A stretch of 64,000 bases of DNA from Mycobacterium paraterrae. Lineage in GTDB: Bacteria; Actinomycetota; Actinomycetes; Mycobacteriales; Mycobacteriaceae. The stretch's first letter is position 1, and each line of letters starts with the position of its first letter. Below, one piece after another: positions 1 through 9,198 of this stretch. The stretch spans positions 930,001 to 994,000 of the forward strand of contig NZ_CP092488.2 in NCBI RefSeq assembly GCF_022430545.2. The letters are read 5' to 3'. A program made the translations under genes and the position numbers. A model generated the notes under the pieces. It ran no database searches. It had not been told where the DNA came from and worked only from the letters and a program-made list of their open reading frames with translations.

Positions 1-1047
1 GTTTTCGATCGCCTGCACCTGCGCACACCCGGGGATGGGAATCGGGGCTATCAATCCCGACGCGACCGGATTGGCGAAGTCCATGATCCCGAACCCGCCC
101 ACGATCGTTCCGGTATCGGCGTTGTAGTCGTTGAAGAAGTTGCTCAGCGCGGTTGGTGCGCCGTGGAGAATGTTCTCCAGCGCCATGTGCTGATCCACCA
201 GGGGCTGAATTGCCTTGCCGAGCCGATCGATCTGCTCGCTCGTCTCGTCGCGCGTTCCGGCAATGAAGCGCTGCACCTCGCCCACCGCGCTCGAGAGGTC
301 GTTCAGCGCCGCATCCAGATCCGACTTGTTGTCATCCACGACGCTGGTGAGCGTCGCCAGCCGATTGTTGAATTGCACCATCTGAATGTTGCTGTCGCGC
401 AGCGCGGTAACAAACGTCTGCAGGTTCTTGATGATGTCGACGATGTTGCCGCTGCCGTTCGCAATGGTCCGTGCCACCCCGGACAGTTGGGCCAGTGTCT
501 GACGCAGCTTGTCACCGTTGTCACCGGACAGCGCGTTGGCGGCGCTGTCGATGAAACGAGATACCGCAGGTGTCGTCACCTTGGCGTTCGGGCCCAAATC
601 CGTTGCCAATCGCATCAATTGCGACTTGACCTCGTCCCACTCCACCGGAATCGCCGTCCGGTCGACCGGGATCACCGCGCCATCGGCCATCACCGGGCCG
701 CTGCTGCGATACGACGGAGTGAGTTCGACATAGCGGGCGGCAACCAGGTTCTGGGTGACGATCACCGCTTTCGCGTCCGCGGGGATGGGCACGTCGTGGT
801 CGACGTGCAACGTCATCTTTGCCTTTGTACCCTGCGGTTCAATGGATTTGATCGTGCCGACTTTGACGCCGGAAACTCGCACCTGGTCGCCGGGATAGAT
901 CGCGGTGGCCGACGTGAAGTACGCGGTGATCGTCTTCGGGCCGAAGAAGATCTGCCGGACGACGAAGGCCGCCCCACCCAGAAGCAGTATCGCGAGTACG
1001 ACCCCCGCGACCGCGGTGAGCCGGTTGCGCGGGATACCAGGGCTCAT
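1..1047 (-). CDS. mceD: Mce family protein MceD (partial, C-terminus outside window)
   Basis: Substrate-binding component of an Mce lipid-import complex, expected to be membrane-anchored and to project across the periplasm. I translated it from the minus strand. It starts ATG at 1047, overlapping the mceC stop as ATGA. A single hydrophobic anchor (about residues 10-30) is followed by an MCE domain with the motif VRVSGVKVGTIKSI, then a long helical region rich in Asn, Leu and Asp. About 349 residues are visible and the end is cut by the window. Position in the operon (yrbEA, yrbEB, mceA, B, C, then this gene) gives the D assignment. Which numbered mce operon this is cannot be told from the sequence. 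Confidence 0.85.
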   Translation of the reverse strand, partial: MSPGIPRNRLTAVAGVVLAILLLGGAAFVVRQIFFGPKTITAYFTSATAIYPGDQVRVSGVKVGTIKSIEPQGTKAKMTLHVDHDVPIPADAKAVIVTQNLVAARYVELTPSYRSSGPVMADGAVIPVDRTAIPVEWDEVKSQLMRLATDLGPNAKVTTPAVSRFIDSAANALSGDNGDKLRQTLAQLSGVARTIANGSGNIVDIIKNLQTFVTALRDSNIQMVQFNNRLATLTSVVDDNKSDLDAALNDLSSAVGEVQRFIAGTRDETSEQIDRLGKAIQPLVDQHMALENILHGAPTALSNFFNDYNADTGTIVGGFGIMDFANPVASGLIAPIPIPGCAQVQAIEN

Positions 1048-2162
1048 TGCCCACCCCCGATCCGACCACCCAGGGTACAACCAGGGCACTCCGGAGCTCC
1101 GTTGTACAACTGCGGAACCAACGACCGCGGTACCGGTGACGGGAAACCCGGGCCCTTGCTGGTGTCAAATGTCCGAAATCCCCACAGGTAGTCGAGGAAG
1201 GGTTGGAAGATTTGTGGCACAAGGAAGTTCGGAACGAAAGCGGAGTAGGCGTACATGCTGGAGATGGCTTCGCCAACAGTGATTTCGAACTTGGCGAGGC
1301 CGGGTAACGCCTTCTCGAAGTTGTCCCGGTTCTTTTCCAGCACCGCGGTCACCGAGTTCAGCTTCTGCAGCGCCGGCGCCAACTTGCTTTCGTTGTCATG
1401 CACCAATCCGGATAGCTGCTTGGACACGTTCGACGTCGCAGCCAGCAGTTGAACGATTTCGTTCCGGCGTCCGGCCAAGACCTGCAGCAGATCGTCAGAA
1501 TTGAGGATCAGCCTGTTCACCTGTTGGCTGCGCTCGGACAGGATTCCGGTGACGGAACTGGCGCTCTTGAACAAGTCGGCAAGGCTCGTGTTGCGGGCAT
1601 TGAGGCTTCGCGTCAACCGGGTGACCGCGTCGAAGGTCGGTCCCAGCTGTGGGGTGATCTGGTTGAGCGTGGTCGACAAGGTCTCGAGTGACTGGTTCAA
1701 CGTCGCAGTGTTTGTCTGGTCCGCGTAGGCCGTAAAGTCACTGACCGCTTCGGTCAGTGAATACGGCGACGAGGTGCGCGAAATCGGAATCACATCGAGC
1801 GGATGCATCGTGCCACTGCCGGATGACTCCAAAGTCAGCACGCGTTCGCCCAGCAGGGTGCCGGTGCGAATGTGCGCGCTGGTGTCTTTGCCGAGCGGAA
1901 CACTGCCCTTCATCATGAAGGTGACCAGCGCGTCGCCGTTGTGCAGCGAAACATCCGACACCGTCCCGACTTTGATCCCGGAGACAGTTACCGCGTTGCC
2001 GACGGCGAGGCCGCCCGCTTCGGAGAAAATCGCCTGGTAACGAACGTCGGTGGCCAACGACAGAATGCGGTCGGGTGACAACCCCACCAGGATCACCATC
2101 GCGATCAGGACGGAGCCGATGAATCCGGCCTTGATCAACGCGGCGCCGCGGTACTTCAGCAT
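1044..2162 (-). CDS. mceC: Mce family protein MceC
   Basis: Mce-complex subunit of 372 residues. The N-terminus has one membrane anchor (about 10-30, ending GLSPDRILSL), followed by an MCE/MlaD domain with VSGIKVGTVSDVSL near residues 60-73. A long alpha-helical stretch follows, and the C-terminus is rich in Cys, Pro and Gly (PECPGC, GGRIGGGQ). The start ATG at 2162 shares its A with the mceB stop (TGATG), and the stop overlaps mceD, so translation is probably coupled. The Mce family forms hetero-hexameric channels for lipids such as fatty acids or sterols. The substrate here is unknown. Confidence 0.88.
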   Translation of the reverse strand: MLKYRGAALIKAGFIGSVLIAMVILVGLSPDRILSLATDVRYQAIFSEAGGLAVGNAVTVSGIKVGTVSDVSLHNGDALVTFMMKGSVPLGKDTSAHIRTGTLLGERVLTLESSGSGTMHPLDVIPISRTSSPYSLTEAVSDFTAYADQTNTATLNQSLETLSTTLNQITPQLGPTFDAVTRLTRSLNARNTSLADLFKSASSVTGILSERSQQVNRLILNSDDLLQVLAGRRNEIVQLLAATSNVSKQLSGLVHDNESKLAPALQKLNSVTAVLEKNRDNFEKALPGLAKFEITVGEAISSMYAYSAFVPNFLVPQIFQPFLDYLWGFRTFDTSKGPGFPSPVPRSLVPQLYNGAPECPGCTLGGRIGGGQ

Positions 2163-3205
2163 CAGTGCCCCTCCGGATCCGGTTCTTCACACCGCTGCGC
2201 ATCGGACCGGAACCAGGGTGCGATGACCGTCTTGCCCTGAAGGTCGGTGCCCCGAAGCGTGATCTGGCACAAGAAGTACGGGATGGTGGCGCCGAAAACG
2301 CCGAGCCGGACCAGCTTTCGATAGTTCCTGGGTGCCTTCTGGAACGCGGCGTCGAGGCGGTCCTTGTCGTCGTCCAGGTTCGGCGCCAACCGATGGAGCT
2401 GCTCGATGGTGGCGCCCAACGGTTTCCGTGATTTACCCAGCAGGTCCGCCAGCGTGACCGTACCGGTGCTCAGGGCGTCGATGGCAGGACCGAACGTGTC
2501 CCGGTCGTTGGCCAATCCGGTGACCAGCTTTTCGAGGCGGTCGATCGCCCCAGAGAACTGGCCGCCATCTTTGTTCAGGGTTTCGGCCACGGTGTTGAGG
2601 TTGTCGATCAGGTGCTCGATCGTTTGGTCGTTGTCGGCCAATGTGTTCGTGAACGAGGTCGACTTGTTGAACAGCGACTGCAAGGTACCGCCTTCGCCTT
2701 GGAATACTTCCAGGAGCGCCGACGACAACGCATTGACATCCCGTGGATTCAGCCCGTGGATAAGCGGTTTCAGCCCGCCCAGCAGTAGATCGAGGTCGAG
2801 CGCCGGAGCCGTGTGACTCAGCGCGATCTGCCCCCCGGCAGGCAGCCGCTTGGTCGATCCCGGACCGTCGACCAATTCGAGGTAACGGTCGCCGACCAGA
2901 TTGAGGTAGCGAACCGCCGCCTTGGTGCCGTCGGTCAGAGCGACCGACCGGTCGGCGTCGAATTTCACTACGACCTTCTTGTCCGGTTGCAACGAAACGT
3001 CGTTGACGGTGCCGACCCGTACACCGGCAACGCGCACCGAGTCCCCGGCCCGTAACCGCGACGCGTCGTTGAACACCGCCGAATAACCGGTGACCGCGCC
3101 GGTGCGGTACTGCCCGAAGGTAAAGAACAAGAAGGCGGTCAGCACCGACATCACGACGGCGAAGGCGCCGAACTTGATCAGCGTGGCACGCAGTGAGCCC
3201 CTCAT
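2162..3205 (-). CDS. mceB: Mce family protein MceB
   Basis: Mce-complex subunit of 347 residues. The open frame continues upstream, but the ATG at 3205 (MRGSLRATLIKFGAFAVV) is preferred because it overlaps the mceA stop as ATGA and places a hydrophobic anchor at about residues 8-28. The MCE domain follows with VRVAGVRVGTVNDVSL and the conserved YLNLVGDRYLEL segment. The C-terminal half is helical and ends with a Cys-containing tail. Fourth gene of the yrbE-mce operon. Function is assigned from family and gene order; the transported lipid is not known. Confidence 0.88.
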   Translation of the reverse strand: MRGSLRATLIKFGAFAVVMSVLTAFLFFTFGQYRTGAVTGYSAVFNDASRLRAGDSVRVAGVRVGTVNDVSLQPDKKVVVKFDADRSVALTDGTKAAVRYLNLVGDRYLELVDGPGSTKRLPAGGQIALSHTAPALDLDLLLGGLKPLIHGLNPRDVNALSSALLEVFQGEGGTLQSLFNKSTSFTNTLADNDQTIEHLIDNLNTVAETLNKDGGQFSGAIDRLEKLVTGLANDRDTFGPAIDALSTGTVTLADLLGKSRKPLGATIEQLHRLAPNLDDDKDRLDAAFQKAPRNYRKLVRLGVFGATIPYFLCQITLRGTDLQGKTVIAPWFRSDAQRCEEPDPEGH

Positions 3206-4389
3206 CCCTGTTGTCCGACCTGTGCGGGGTTGCGGGGTGGGCCGTCGATTGGCCCATACAGCAACTGCTTGAGGCCGTCGAAGTTGAGCAGCAGTTGCTG
3301 GTTTCCATATCCCGCCGGGTTCGCTCCCGTGTCGGCGATGAGGACCTTGGCCGTGCTGTTGAACGGAAGGTGGGGAAGACCCATGCAGTGCGGACCGCCC
3401 GTCGCGGCGACCCTGGGCAGGTTGGCCGGATATCGGTAGCGTTCGGTACCCCACGTGAGGCTGGCTGAAATCGCGATGCTTGGTTCCGGCAGCGGCGGTG
3501 CCTTCGCGAGAACGGCGTCGCCCTGCATGGCGCAAGTCAGCGCCGGGGCATATTCGTTGAGCAGATCGGTGGTCGGCGCCAGCAGGTGAAAGACGTTCGT
3601 CAACGCTTTACGGTTGGCGCCCAGCACGTCGTTACCGACGTTGGCCAAACCGATTGCGCTGATGAGCAACTCGTCGAGGTTGCGTTGCTCGTCGACGATC
3701 GACTTGCTGATCTGCACCGAATTGTTGAGCGTCTTCAGCAGATCCGCCGACGCATCGCCGTAGGCGTGGAAGACCGGCGCCGACATCGCGATGTCGTTGC
3801 TCAACGCGGGCAGGCTCGGCTGGAACTTCGCCAAGAAGTTGTCGAGGTCGCTGAACGCCTGACCGATCTTCTCCCCCCGGCCGCTGAGCGCCTGCGAGAC
3901 AGCACCAAGGGTCTCGTTCAGCTTCGCGGGGTCGAGCGTATTCAGCACGGACGTCAGCTGTTTGAACACCGTGTTGGCTTCGACGGTGACGTGTTGGCTG
4001 TTGAGCACCTGACCGGCGTGCAGGGCCTGGGCCGAGGGTTCAGCCGGTGGGACCAGCTCGACGAACTTGGCGCCGAACACCGTTGGCGGCGTCAGGTCGA
4101 CGAGCACATTGGCCGGAATCAAATGCATCTCGGACGGGTACATCGCCAGGTGCAGCACGGCTTGACCGTCGGGCCGCGAGTCGATCGAATCGACCTTGCC
4201 GACCTGCACACCATGCATTTTCACCTTGGCGTCCGGGTTCATCACCAGGCCGGCGCGTGACGACAACACGGTCACCGGAACGCTCTGGGTGAAGCTGCCC
4301 TGGAACAAGCCCACGGCGACCGCAACAATCGCGGCGAGAACCGCGACGGTCACCAGACCCGTCAGCGCGCGTATCCCGTTGTGGGGCAT
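3202..4389 (-). CDS. mceA: Mce family protein MceA
   Basis: First Mce subunit, 395 residues, beginning 12 bp after yrbEB. An N-terminal membrane anchor (about 9-30) leads into the MCE domain, with VKMHGVQVGKVDSI at about 57-70 and the family signature PPTVFGAKFVELVPP. The helical domain contains VNVL/LNTLDPAKLNETL-type text typical of MceA proteins (DPAKLNETLGAVSQALSGRG). The C-terminus carries two conserved Cys (LTCAMQ and GPHCMG) and a Pro-rich tail. It works with the YrbE permeases and, in other mycobacteria, an Mkl-type ATPase encoded elsewhere. No such ATPase gene is in this window. Confidence 0.9.
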   Translation of the reverse strand: MPHNGIRALTGLVTVAVLAAIVAVAVGLFQGSFTQSVPVTVLSSRAGLVMNPDAKVKMHGVQVGKVDSIDSRPDGQAVLHLAMYPSEMHLIPANVLVDLTPPTVFGAKFVELVPPAEPSAQALHAGQVLNSQHVTVEANTVFKQLTSVLNTLDPAKLNETLGAVSQALSGRGEKIGQAFSDLDNFLAKFQPSLPALSNDIAMSAPVFHAYGDASADLLKTLNNSVQISKSIVDEQRNLDELLISAIGLANVGNDVLGANRKALTNVFHLLAPTTDLLNEYAPALTCAMQGDAVLAKAPPLPEPSIAISASLTWGTERYRYPANLPRVAATGGPHCMGLPHLPFNSTAKVLIADTGANPAGYGNQQLLLNFDGLKQLLYGPIDGPPRNPAQVGQQG

Positions 4390-4401
4390 GGCGTGTGTTC
4401 C

Positions 4402-5268
4402 CTATCCCGAGAGATTGAAGTTTCCGTTTGAGCCGTAGATCGACAGCGACACCAACAGCGTCACCGAGATCACGACGATCAGCGACGTACGCACCGCGTT
4501 GCCGGTGGCAACCCCGACACCTTCGGGGCCGCCGGAGGCGAAAAACCCGTAGTAGGTGTGCATGAGAAGAACGGCGAGGGCCATCAACACCGCCTGCATG
4601 AACGACCACAACAGGTCGATCGGGTTCAAGAAAGTGTCGAAGTAGTGGTCGTAGAGGCCGCCTGACTGCCCGAACAACACCACCGTGGTGAATTGACTTG
4701 CCAGGAACGACAATATGACCGCGATACTGTACAGCGGCGTGATCGTCAGCATGCCCGCCACGATCCTCGTGCTGACCAGATACGAGATCGGCCGAATCGC
4801 CATCGACTCCAGCGCGTCGATTTCTTCGCTGATCCGCATGGCGCCCAATTGCGCGGTCACGCCCGCCCCGAAGGTGGCCGCCAAACCGATTCCGGCGACC
4901 ACCGGCGCGAGGATACGAACGTTGATGAAGGCCGCCAGAAATCCGGTCAACGCCTCGATGCCGATGTTTCCCAGCGAGCTGTAACCCTGCACCGCCAGGG
5001 TGCCGCCGGCGGCCAGTGTCAGGAAGCCGATGATCACCACCGTTCCACCGATCATCGCCAACGTGCCCGCGCCCATGCTGATTTCGGCGACCAGTCGAAT
5101 GATCTCCCGTCGGTAGCGAGTGACCGCGAACGGTATCGCTGCCAACGCCTTGCCGTAGAACACGGCGTGGTCGCCGATCGAGGTGAGGGTGCCGATGGGA
5201 CGGCGCCACTGACCGAGCACGCGGAACGCACGGGGGTAGGTGGCCCTCAGCGTCTTCAGCACAGTCAT
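4402..5268 (-). CDS. yrbEB: YrbE/MlaE-family permease, subunit B
   Basis: Integral membrane permease of the Mce ABC-like importer, 288 residues, close to the usual length. Hydrophobic segments lie around residues 65-105, 125-140, 170-215, 230-250 and 260-280. The MlaE signature is present as RISEEIDALESMAIRPISYLV, preceded by a Gly-rich stretch (GLAATFGAGVTAQLGAM). The gene sits 16 bp after yrbEA and 12 bp before mceA in one transcription unit. YrbE A and B are thought to form the heterodimeric inner-membrane channel on which the Mce hexamer stands. Confidence 0.92.
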   Translation of the reverse strand: MTVLKTLRATYPRAFRVLGQWRRPIGTLTSIGDHAVFYGKALAAIPFAVTRYRREIIRLVAEISMGAGTLAMIGGTVVIIGFLTLAAGGTLAVQGYSSLGNIGIEALTGFLAAFINVRILAPVVAGIGLAATFGAGVTAQLGAMRISEEIDALESMAIRPISYLVSTRIVAGMLTITPLYSIAVILSFLASQFTTVVLFGQSGGLYDHYFDTFLNPIDLLWSFMQAVLMALAVLLMHTYYGFFASGGPEGVGVATGNAVRTSLIVVISVTLLVSLSIYGSNGNFNLSG

Positions 5269-5284
5269 GGGTTCTGCCTCAACA

Positions 5285-6097
5285 TCATTGCTTCATGCTG
5301 AATCTGATGCCGACGGCGGTGACGACCACGTTGACGACGAACAGCGCCATGAACGCATAGACGACGGTCTCGTTGACGGCGTTACCCACCGCCTTGGCGC
5401 CACCCCCGGAGATAGTCAGTCCCCGATAGCACGCCACCAGACCGGCGATGAGGCCGAACAACGACGCCTTGACGCACGAGATGATCACCTCGGGCACCCC
5501 GGTCAGCAACGTGATCCCCGCGGCGAACGCGCCAGGATTGACGTCCTGCACGAAGACCGAGAACACGTAGCCGCCAACGATTCCGATAATGACAACCAGG
5601 CTGTTGAGCAAGAGTGCAACAAGGCCGGCGGCGAGCATCCGCGGCGTCACCAAGCGCTGAACCGGGTTGATGCCAAGCACTTCCAACGCGTCGATCTCTT
5701 CGCGGATGGTGCGTGAACCGAGATCCGCGCACATCGCCGTGGCGCCGGCACCGGCCACGATCAACACCGTTACCAATGGTCCGAGCTGGGTGACGGCGCC
5801 GAATGCCGCTCCCGCACCGCTGAGGTCGGCGGCGCCCAGTTCTCGCAGCAGGATGTTCAGGATGAAGCTGACGAGCACCGTGAACGGAATGGCGACCAGC
5901 AACGTGGGCGCCAACGACACCCTCGCGACGAACCACGACTGCTCGAGAAATTCACGCCCCTGGAACGGCCGGCGAAACGCGAACTTCACCGCATCGGCGC
6001 TCATAGCAAACAGCCCGCCGATCGCTTGCGCCGCACCGGAAATGCCGTTGGGCAAGCTGATCCCGGTAGACCAGCGCTCCGCACCCTTAGTCGCCAT
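5285..6097 (-). CDS. yrbEA: YrbE/MlaE-family permease, subunit A
   Basis: Permease of the Mce importer, 270 residues from ATG 6097 (MATKGAERWSTG). A much longer open frame runs upstream, but its sequence is Arg/His-rich and not protein-like, so I reject it. MlaE features are clear: FRRPFQGREFLEQSWFVARV near the N-terminus, then VAGAGATAMCADLGSRTIRE and EEIDALEVLGINPVQRLV, and several membrane segments with the conserved end NETVVYAFMALFVVNVV. It opens the mce operon, 149 bp after the CoA-transferase stop at 6247, so it could be read from its own promoter or from the aldehyde dehydrogenase promoter. Confidence 0.92.
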   Translation of the reverse strand: MATKGAERWSTGISLPNGISGAAQAIGGLFAMSADAVKFAFRRPFQGREFLEQSWFVARVSLAPTLLVAIPFTVLVSFILNILLRELGAADLSGAGAAFGAVTQLGPLVTVLIVAGAGATAMCADLGSRTIREEIDALEVLGINPVQRLVTPRMLAAGLVALLLNSLVVIIGIVGGYVFSVFVQDVNPGAFAAGITLLTGVPEVIISCVKASLFGLIAGLVACYRGLTISGGGAKAVGNAVNETVVYAFMALFVVNVVVTAVGIRFSMKQ

Positions 6098-6246
6098 CGG
6101 ACGCCACCGTTTCTCCGTATCGTTCGCGTGATCCCACGCTCTCGAGTAGGACGGGCCGGACGACTCCCACTTTTCGAAGCGTCCGGCGATTATGACCCAT
6201 GCCGTGTGCGGCGGGAGTGAAAATTGACAACCGGGGGACCTCCGAA

Positions 6247-7455
6247 TTAAGTGACGGCACCGATAGTTTTGAGCTCGATAATGCGGTCCCAGTCCAGCCC
6301 GAGCTCTTGCAAGATGTCGTCGGTTTGCTCGGCGAATCCGGGCGCCGGTCCCGAGACCGGAGCGGCCACGTCGAACTGCACCGGGTTGGCGACCAATTCG
6401 AGTTCGCCCGCCTGCACCAGATATTCGTTGGCCCGGATTTGAGCGTCGCCGGCGGCCTGCAACGTGTCCTGCACGGGCGCCCACGGGCCGGCGAGGGTGG
6501 CGAAGCGCTCGCTCCATTCCGCCAGCGTGCGCGTGGCGATTGCCTTGCTCAATATCTCGACGGCCTCGGCGGTGTTGGCAGCGATCTTCTCGCCGGTGTC
6601 GAACCGGGGATCCTCGGCCAGTTCGGGTTGGTCGATGTGCCGGCAGACGTCGGCCCAGAACTTGCCCGCCTGCATCATCACGAAGGAGATGTAGCGGCCG
6701 TCCGATGTCGCGTACAGGCCCACCAACGGATTGATCGGTGATCCGTGCACCCCGGGCGGGAAGGCTTCCATGCGCTCGTTCAGGTGCATGGTCAGGGCAA
6801 CGGTGTGCCCCATCGACCATAACCCGCTGCCCAGCAGCGAGACGTCGACGACAGACGGTTCGCCGGTGCGCTCGCGTTTGAGCAGGGCCGCGGCGATGCC
6901 GCCGGCCAGGTTGGTTCCGGAGATGGTGTCGCCGTAGGCCGGTCCGGGAGGACCGACCATGCCCTCGGTGCCGGGCGGGGTGATGGTGGCGGCGGTTCCG
7001 GCACGGCACCAGAACGCGGTCATGTCATAGCCACCCTTTTCCGACTCCGCGCCGCGTGGACCTAGGGCGCTGCCTCGGGCGTAGACGATGTTCGGGTTGA
7101 CCGTACGGATGTCGTCGACGTCGATGCCGAACTTCTTCCGGTGACCGGGAAGGAAGCTGGTGAGGAAAACATCGGAGCGGCGGGCCAGTTCGTAGAGCAC
7201 CTCTTTGCCCTCAGGCACCGACATGTCCAGGCCGATGCTGCGCTTGCAGCGGTTGGCGTGCTCGATGTTCGGGTTGGGGTCGCCCTCGACGCGCAGCAGA
7301 CCGGTCTGCCGCAGACCGCGCTGCGGGTCGCCGGTCACCGCGTGCTCAACCTTGACCACGTCGGCGCCCCACTCGGCCAGCACGGCGCCCGCGGACGGGA
7401 CGAACCCGTACATCGCGACCTCCAGGACGCGGATGCCTTCCAGCGGCCCCGCCAT
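6247..7455 (-). CDS. CaiB/BaiF-family (type III) CoA-transferase
   Basis: 402 residues, the normal length for a family III CoA-transferase, which moves CoA between acyl-CoA and free acid through an aspartyl-CoA thioester. The N-terminal signature GIRVLEVA...AEWGADVVKVE is intact and the probable catalytic Asp is D176 in GPAYGDTISGTNLAGG. The later TGEPSVVDVSLL segment is also typical. The start overlaps the aldehyde dehydrogenase stop (TGATG), so the two are co-translated. A plausible job is CoA activation of the acid made by the dehydrogenase before beta-oxidation; the true acyl substrate is unknown. Confidence 0.9.
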   Translation of the reverse strand: MAGPLEGIRVLEVAMYGFVPSAGAVLAEWGADVVKVEHAVTGDPQRGLRQTGLLRVEGDPNPNIEHANRCKRSIGLDMSVPEGKEVLYELARRSDVFLTSFLPGHRKKFGIDVDDIRTVNPNIVYARGSALGPRGAESEKGGYDMTAFWCRAGTAATITPPGTEGMVGPPGPAYGDTISGTNLAGGIAAALLKRERTGEPSVVDVSLLGSGLWSMGHTVALTMHLNERMEAFPPGVHGSPINPLVGLYATSDGRYISFVMMQAGKFWADVCRHIDQPELAEDPRFDTGEKIAANTAEAVEILSKAIATRTLAEWSERFATLAGPWAPVQDTLQAAGDAQIRANEYLVQAGELELVANPVQFDVAAPVSGPAPGFAEQTDDILQELGLDWDRIIELKTIGAVT

Positions 7456-8972
7456 CAGGCCGCGCCCTCGCCGCTACCGGCCGGGACGGCGAAGGTCTTG
7501 CGCTCCAGGAATTCCTCCAGACCCGCGACGCCCATCTCGCGGCCGACGCCGGACTGCTTGAAGCCACCGAACGGCGCGTCGGCGCTGAAGTAGTTGCCGC
7601 CGTTGATCGAGAACGAGCCGGTGCGGATCCGGCGCGCGACCGACAACGCCCGATCCTGGTCCGCGCTGAACACGGCGCCGGCCAGGCCGTAGATGGAGTT
7701 GTTGGCGATCCGCACGGCGTCGTCGTCATCGTCGAAGGCGATGACGACGAGCACCGGTCCGAAGATTTCCTGCTGCGCGATCTCGCTGTCGGGGTCGACG
7801 TTGGTGAGCAGTGTGGGCGCATAGAAGTAGCCGGGGTCCAGGCGCTTACCACCGGTGACCAGCGTCGCGCCGTCGGCAATCGCGCGCTGCACCATGTCGT
7901 CGACCTTGTCGCGCTGGCGTTCGTTGATCAGCGGCCCCATGTACGTCTTCGGGTCGGCCGGATCCCCGTGCCTGACGTGGGCGAAGTTCTGCGCGATCAA
8001 CTCGACGATCTCGTCGTGATGAGTCCTGGGCACCAGCAGCCTTGACGTCAACGCGCAACCCTGGCCGGCATGGGTGACCATCGAGAACGCCGCAAAGACG
8101 CTGGCGCCGGCGAAGTCGGCGTCGTCGAGCAGGATCGCCGCCGACTTCCCGCCGAGTTCGAGAAAGACCCGCTTGACCGTCTCGCTCGCCGCGGCCATGA
8201 TCCGGCGCCCGACCGGCGTCGACCCGGTAAAGGTGATGACGTCGACCTGCGGGCTGGTGGTCAGCGCCTCACCGACTGCTGAATCCGACGAGCTGAGCAC
8301 GTTGACCACGCCCGGCGGGATGTCGGTGTGTTCGGCGATCAGCTCGCCGAGCGCCAGCGTGACAAGCGGGGTGTCCGGCGCCCCCTTGAGGACGACGGTG
8401 CACCCCGCCGCGAGTGCCGGAGCCAGCTTGGCCAGTGCCAACTGGTTCGGGTAGTTGTAGGCGATGATCGCGCCCACCACGCCGGCGGCTTCCTTCTCTA
8501 CCCAGCGCCGGTGGCGTATGCCCCGGGACTCGATCTCTCCGAGCTCTTCGCTCATCGAGTAGTCGCGCAGGACGTCGGCGTAGTAGCGGACGATCTTGAT
8601 CGGCTCGTCGAGCTGCGCGCCCTGGGTGAGTGCGCGGGTCGCACCGACCTCGGCGATGGTCAGCTCGCGCAGCTCCTCGGCGTGGTCGAGCAGCGCTTGG
8701 TGCAGCTGGTCGAGGCAGTGGATCCGGAATTCGGCATCGGTCGACCAGTTGGTGGTATCGAACGCTCGTCGCGCAGCGGCTATCGCCCGCTGCGCTTCGG
8801 CGATGCCGGCGTCGGGGGCATGCCCGATGACCTGACCGGTGGCAGGGTTGACCGATGCGAAGACGTGTTCGGCGTTGACGAGCTCACCGTCGATCAGCAG
8901 CCGCCGGTTCGGCTCGCTATCCGTCGAGGGCCGAGTGCCCACGGTGGCAATGGCGGCATCCTGCGGTGGCAT
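7455..8972 (-). CDS. NAD(P)-dependent aldehyde dehydrogenase
   Basis: 505 residues, a full-length ALDH that oxidises an aldehyde to the acid. The oxyanion Asn motif (YNYPNQLALAKLAPALAAG), general base E272 (LELGGKS) and nucleophile C306 (GQGCALTSRLL) are present, as is the C-terminal FGGFKQSGVGREMG. The ATG at 8972 has GAGGAG seven bases upstream. A palindromic operator copy (8992-9006) lies directly upstream, and the gene is divergent from the SDR-P450 unit starting at 9199. First gene of a run leading through the CoA-transferase to the mce genes. The substrate is unknown; an alcohol made by a neighbouring P450 and SDR is a reasonable guess. Confidence 0.92.
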   Translation of the reverse strand: MPPQDAAIATVGTRPSTDSEPNRRLLIDGELVNAEHVFASVNPATGQVIGHAPDAGIAEAQRAIAAARRAFDTTNWSTDAEFRIHCLDQLHQALLDHAEELRELTIAEVGATRALTQGAQLDEPIKIVRYYADVLRDYSMSEELGEIESRGIRHRRWVEKEAAGVVGAIIAYNYPNQLALAKLAPALAAGCTVVLKGAPDTPLVTLALGELIAEHTDIPPGVVNVLSSSDSAVGEALTTSPQVDVITFTGSTPVGRRIMAAASETVKRVFLELGGKSAAILLDDADFAGASVFAAFSMVTHAGQGCALTSRLLVPRTHHDEIVELIAQNFAHVRHGDPADPKTYMGPLINERQRDKVDDMVQRAIADGATLVTGGKRLDPGYFYAPTLLTNVDPDSEIAQQEIFGPVLVVIAFDDDDDAVRIANNSIYGLAGAVFSADQDRALSVARRIRTGSFSINGGNYFSADAPFGGFKQSGVGREMGVAGLEEFLERKTFAVPAGSGEGAA

Positions 8973-8991
8973 TTTCGCTCCTCAACACGTG

Positions 8992-9006
8992 GATAATTGC
9001 ATTCTC
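8992..9006. promoter_or_regulatory. Palindromic operator copy 1 (one mismatch)
   Basis: GATAATTGCATTCTC, an 11/12 match to GAGAATNNNATTCTC. It lies 20 bp upstream of the aldehyde dehydrogenase start (8972), where a repressor would cover the promoter. The motif recurs at seven other intergenic places in the window. Confidence 0.6.
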
Positions 9007-9159
9007 ATCCCGGGCGAATCTTACATTCCAACAACGAGAATTCAACCAAACGCAAGAAACGAGACCGCCATACTCGTGCGCGATATGCGCACCCTTGTGT
9101 AACGACGTTGCCGCAGGCAGAAGCAGGTTTCTGAGCCGTCTTGCGAGTGGCAACAATGC

Positions 9160-9174
9160 GAGAGTAAGGTTCTC
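9160..9174. promoter_or_regulatory. Palindromic operator copy 2, inside a longer perfect dyad
   Basis: GAGAGTAAGGTTCTC matches the shared motif at 10 of 12 positions. It is centred exactly within a perfect inverted repeat with 9-bp arms, AATGCGAGA at 9155-9163 and TCTCGCATT at 9171-9179. It ends 24 bp upstream of the SDR start at 9199 and before its AAGGGAG ribosome-binding site. The dyad is clear; the binding protein is inferred. Confidence 0.6.
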
Positions 9175-9198
9175 GCATTCGGAAGGGAGATTCTTTGT

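Noticed and set aside
163..1191. Plus-strand open frame of 342 codons over the mce region
   Set aside because: Arg/His/Asp-rich shadow of mceD and mceC on the minus strand, which have clear Mce domains.
6157..6187. Inverted repeat CCGGACG...CGTCCGG between the CoA-transferase and yrbEA
   Set aside because: Short GC-rich arms with a 17-base spacer; could be chance, and neither terminator nor operator role is supported.
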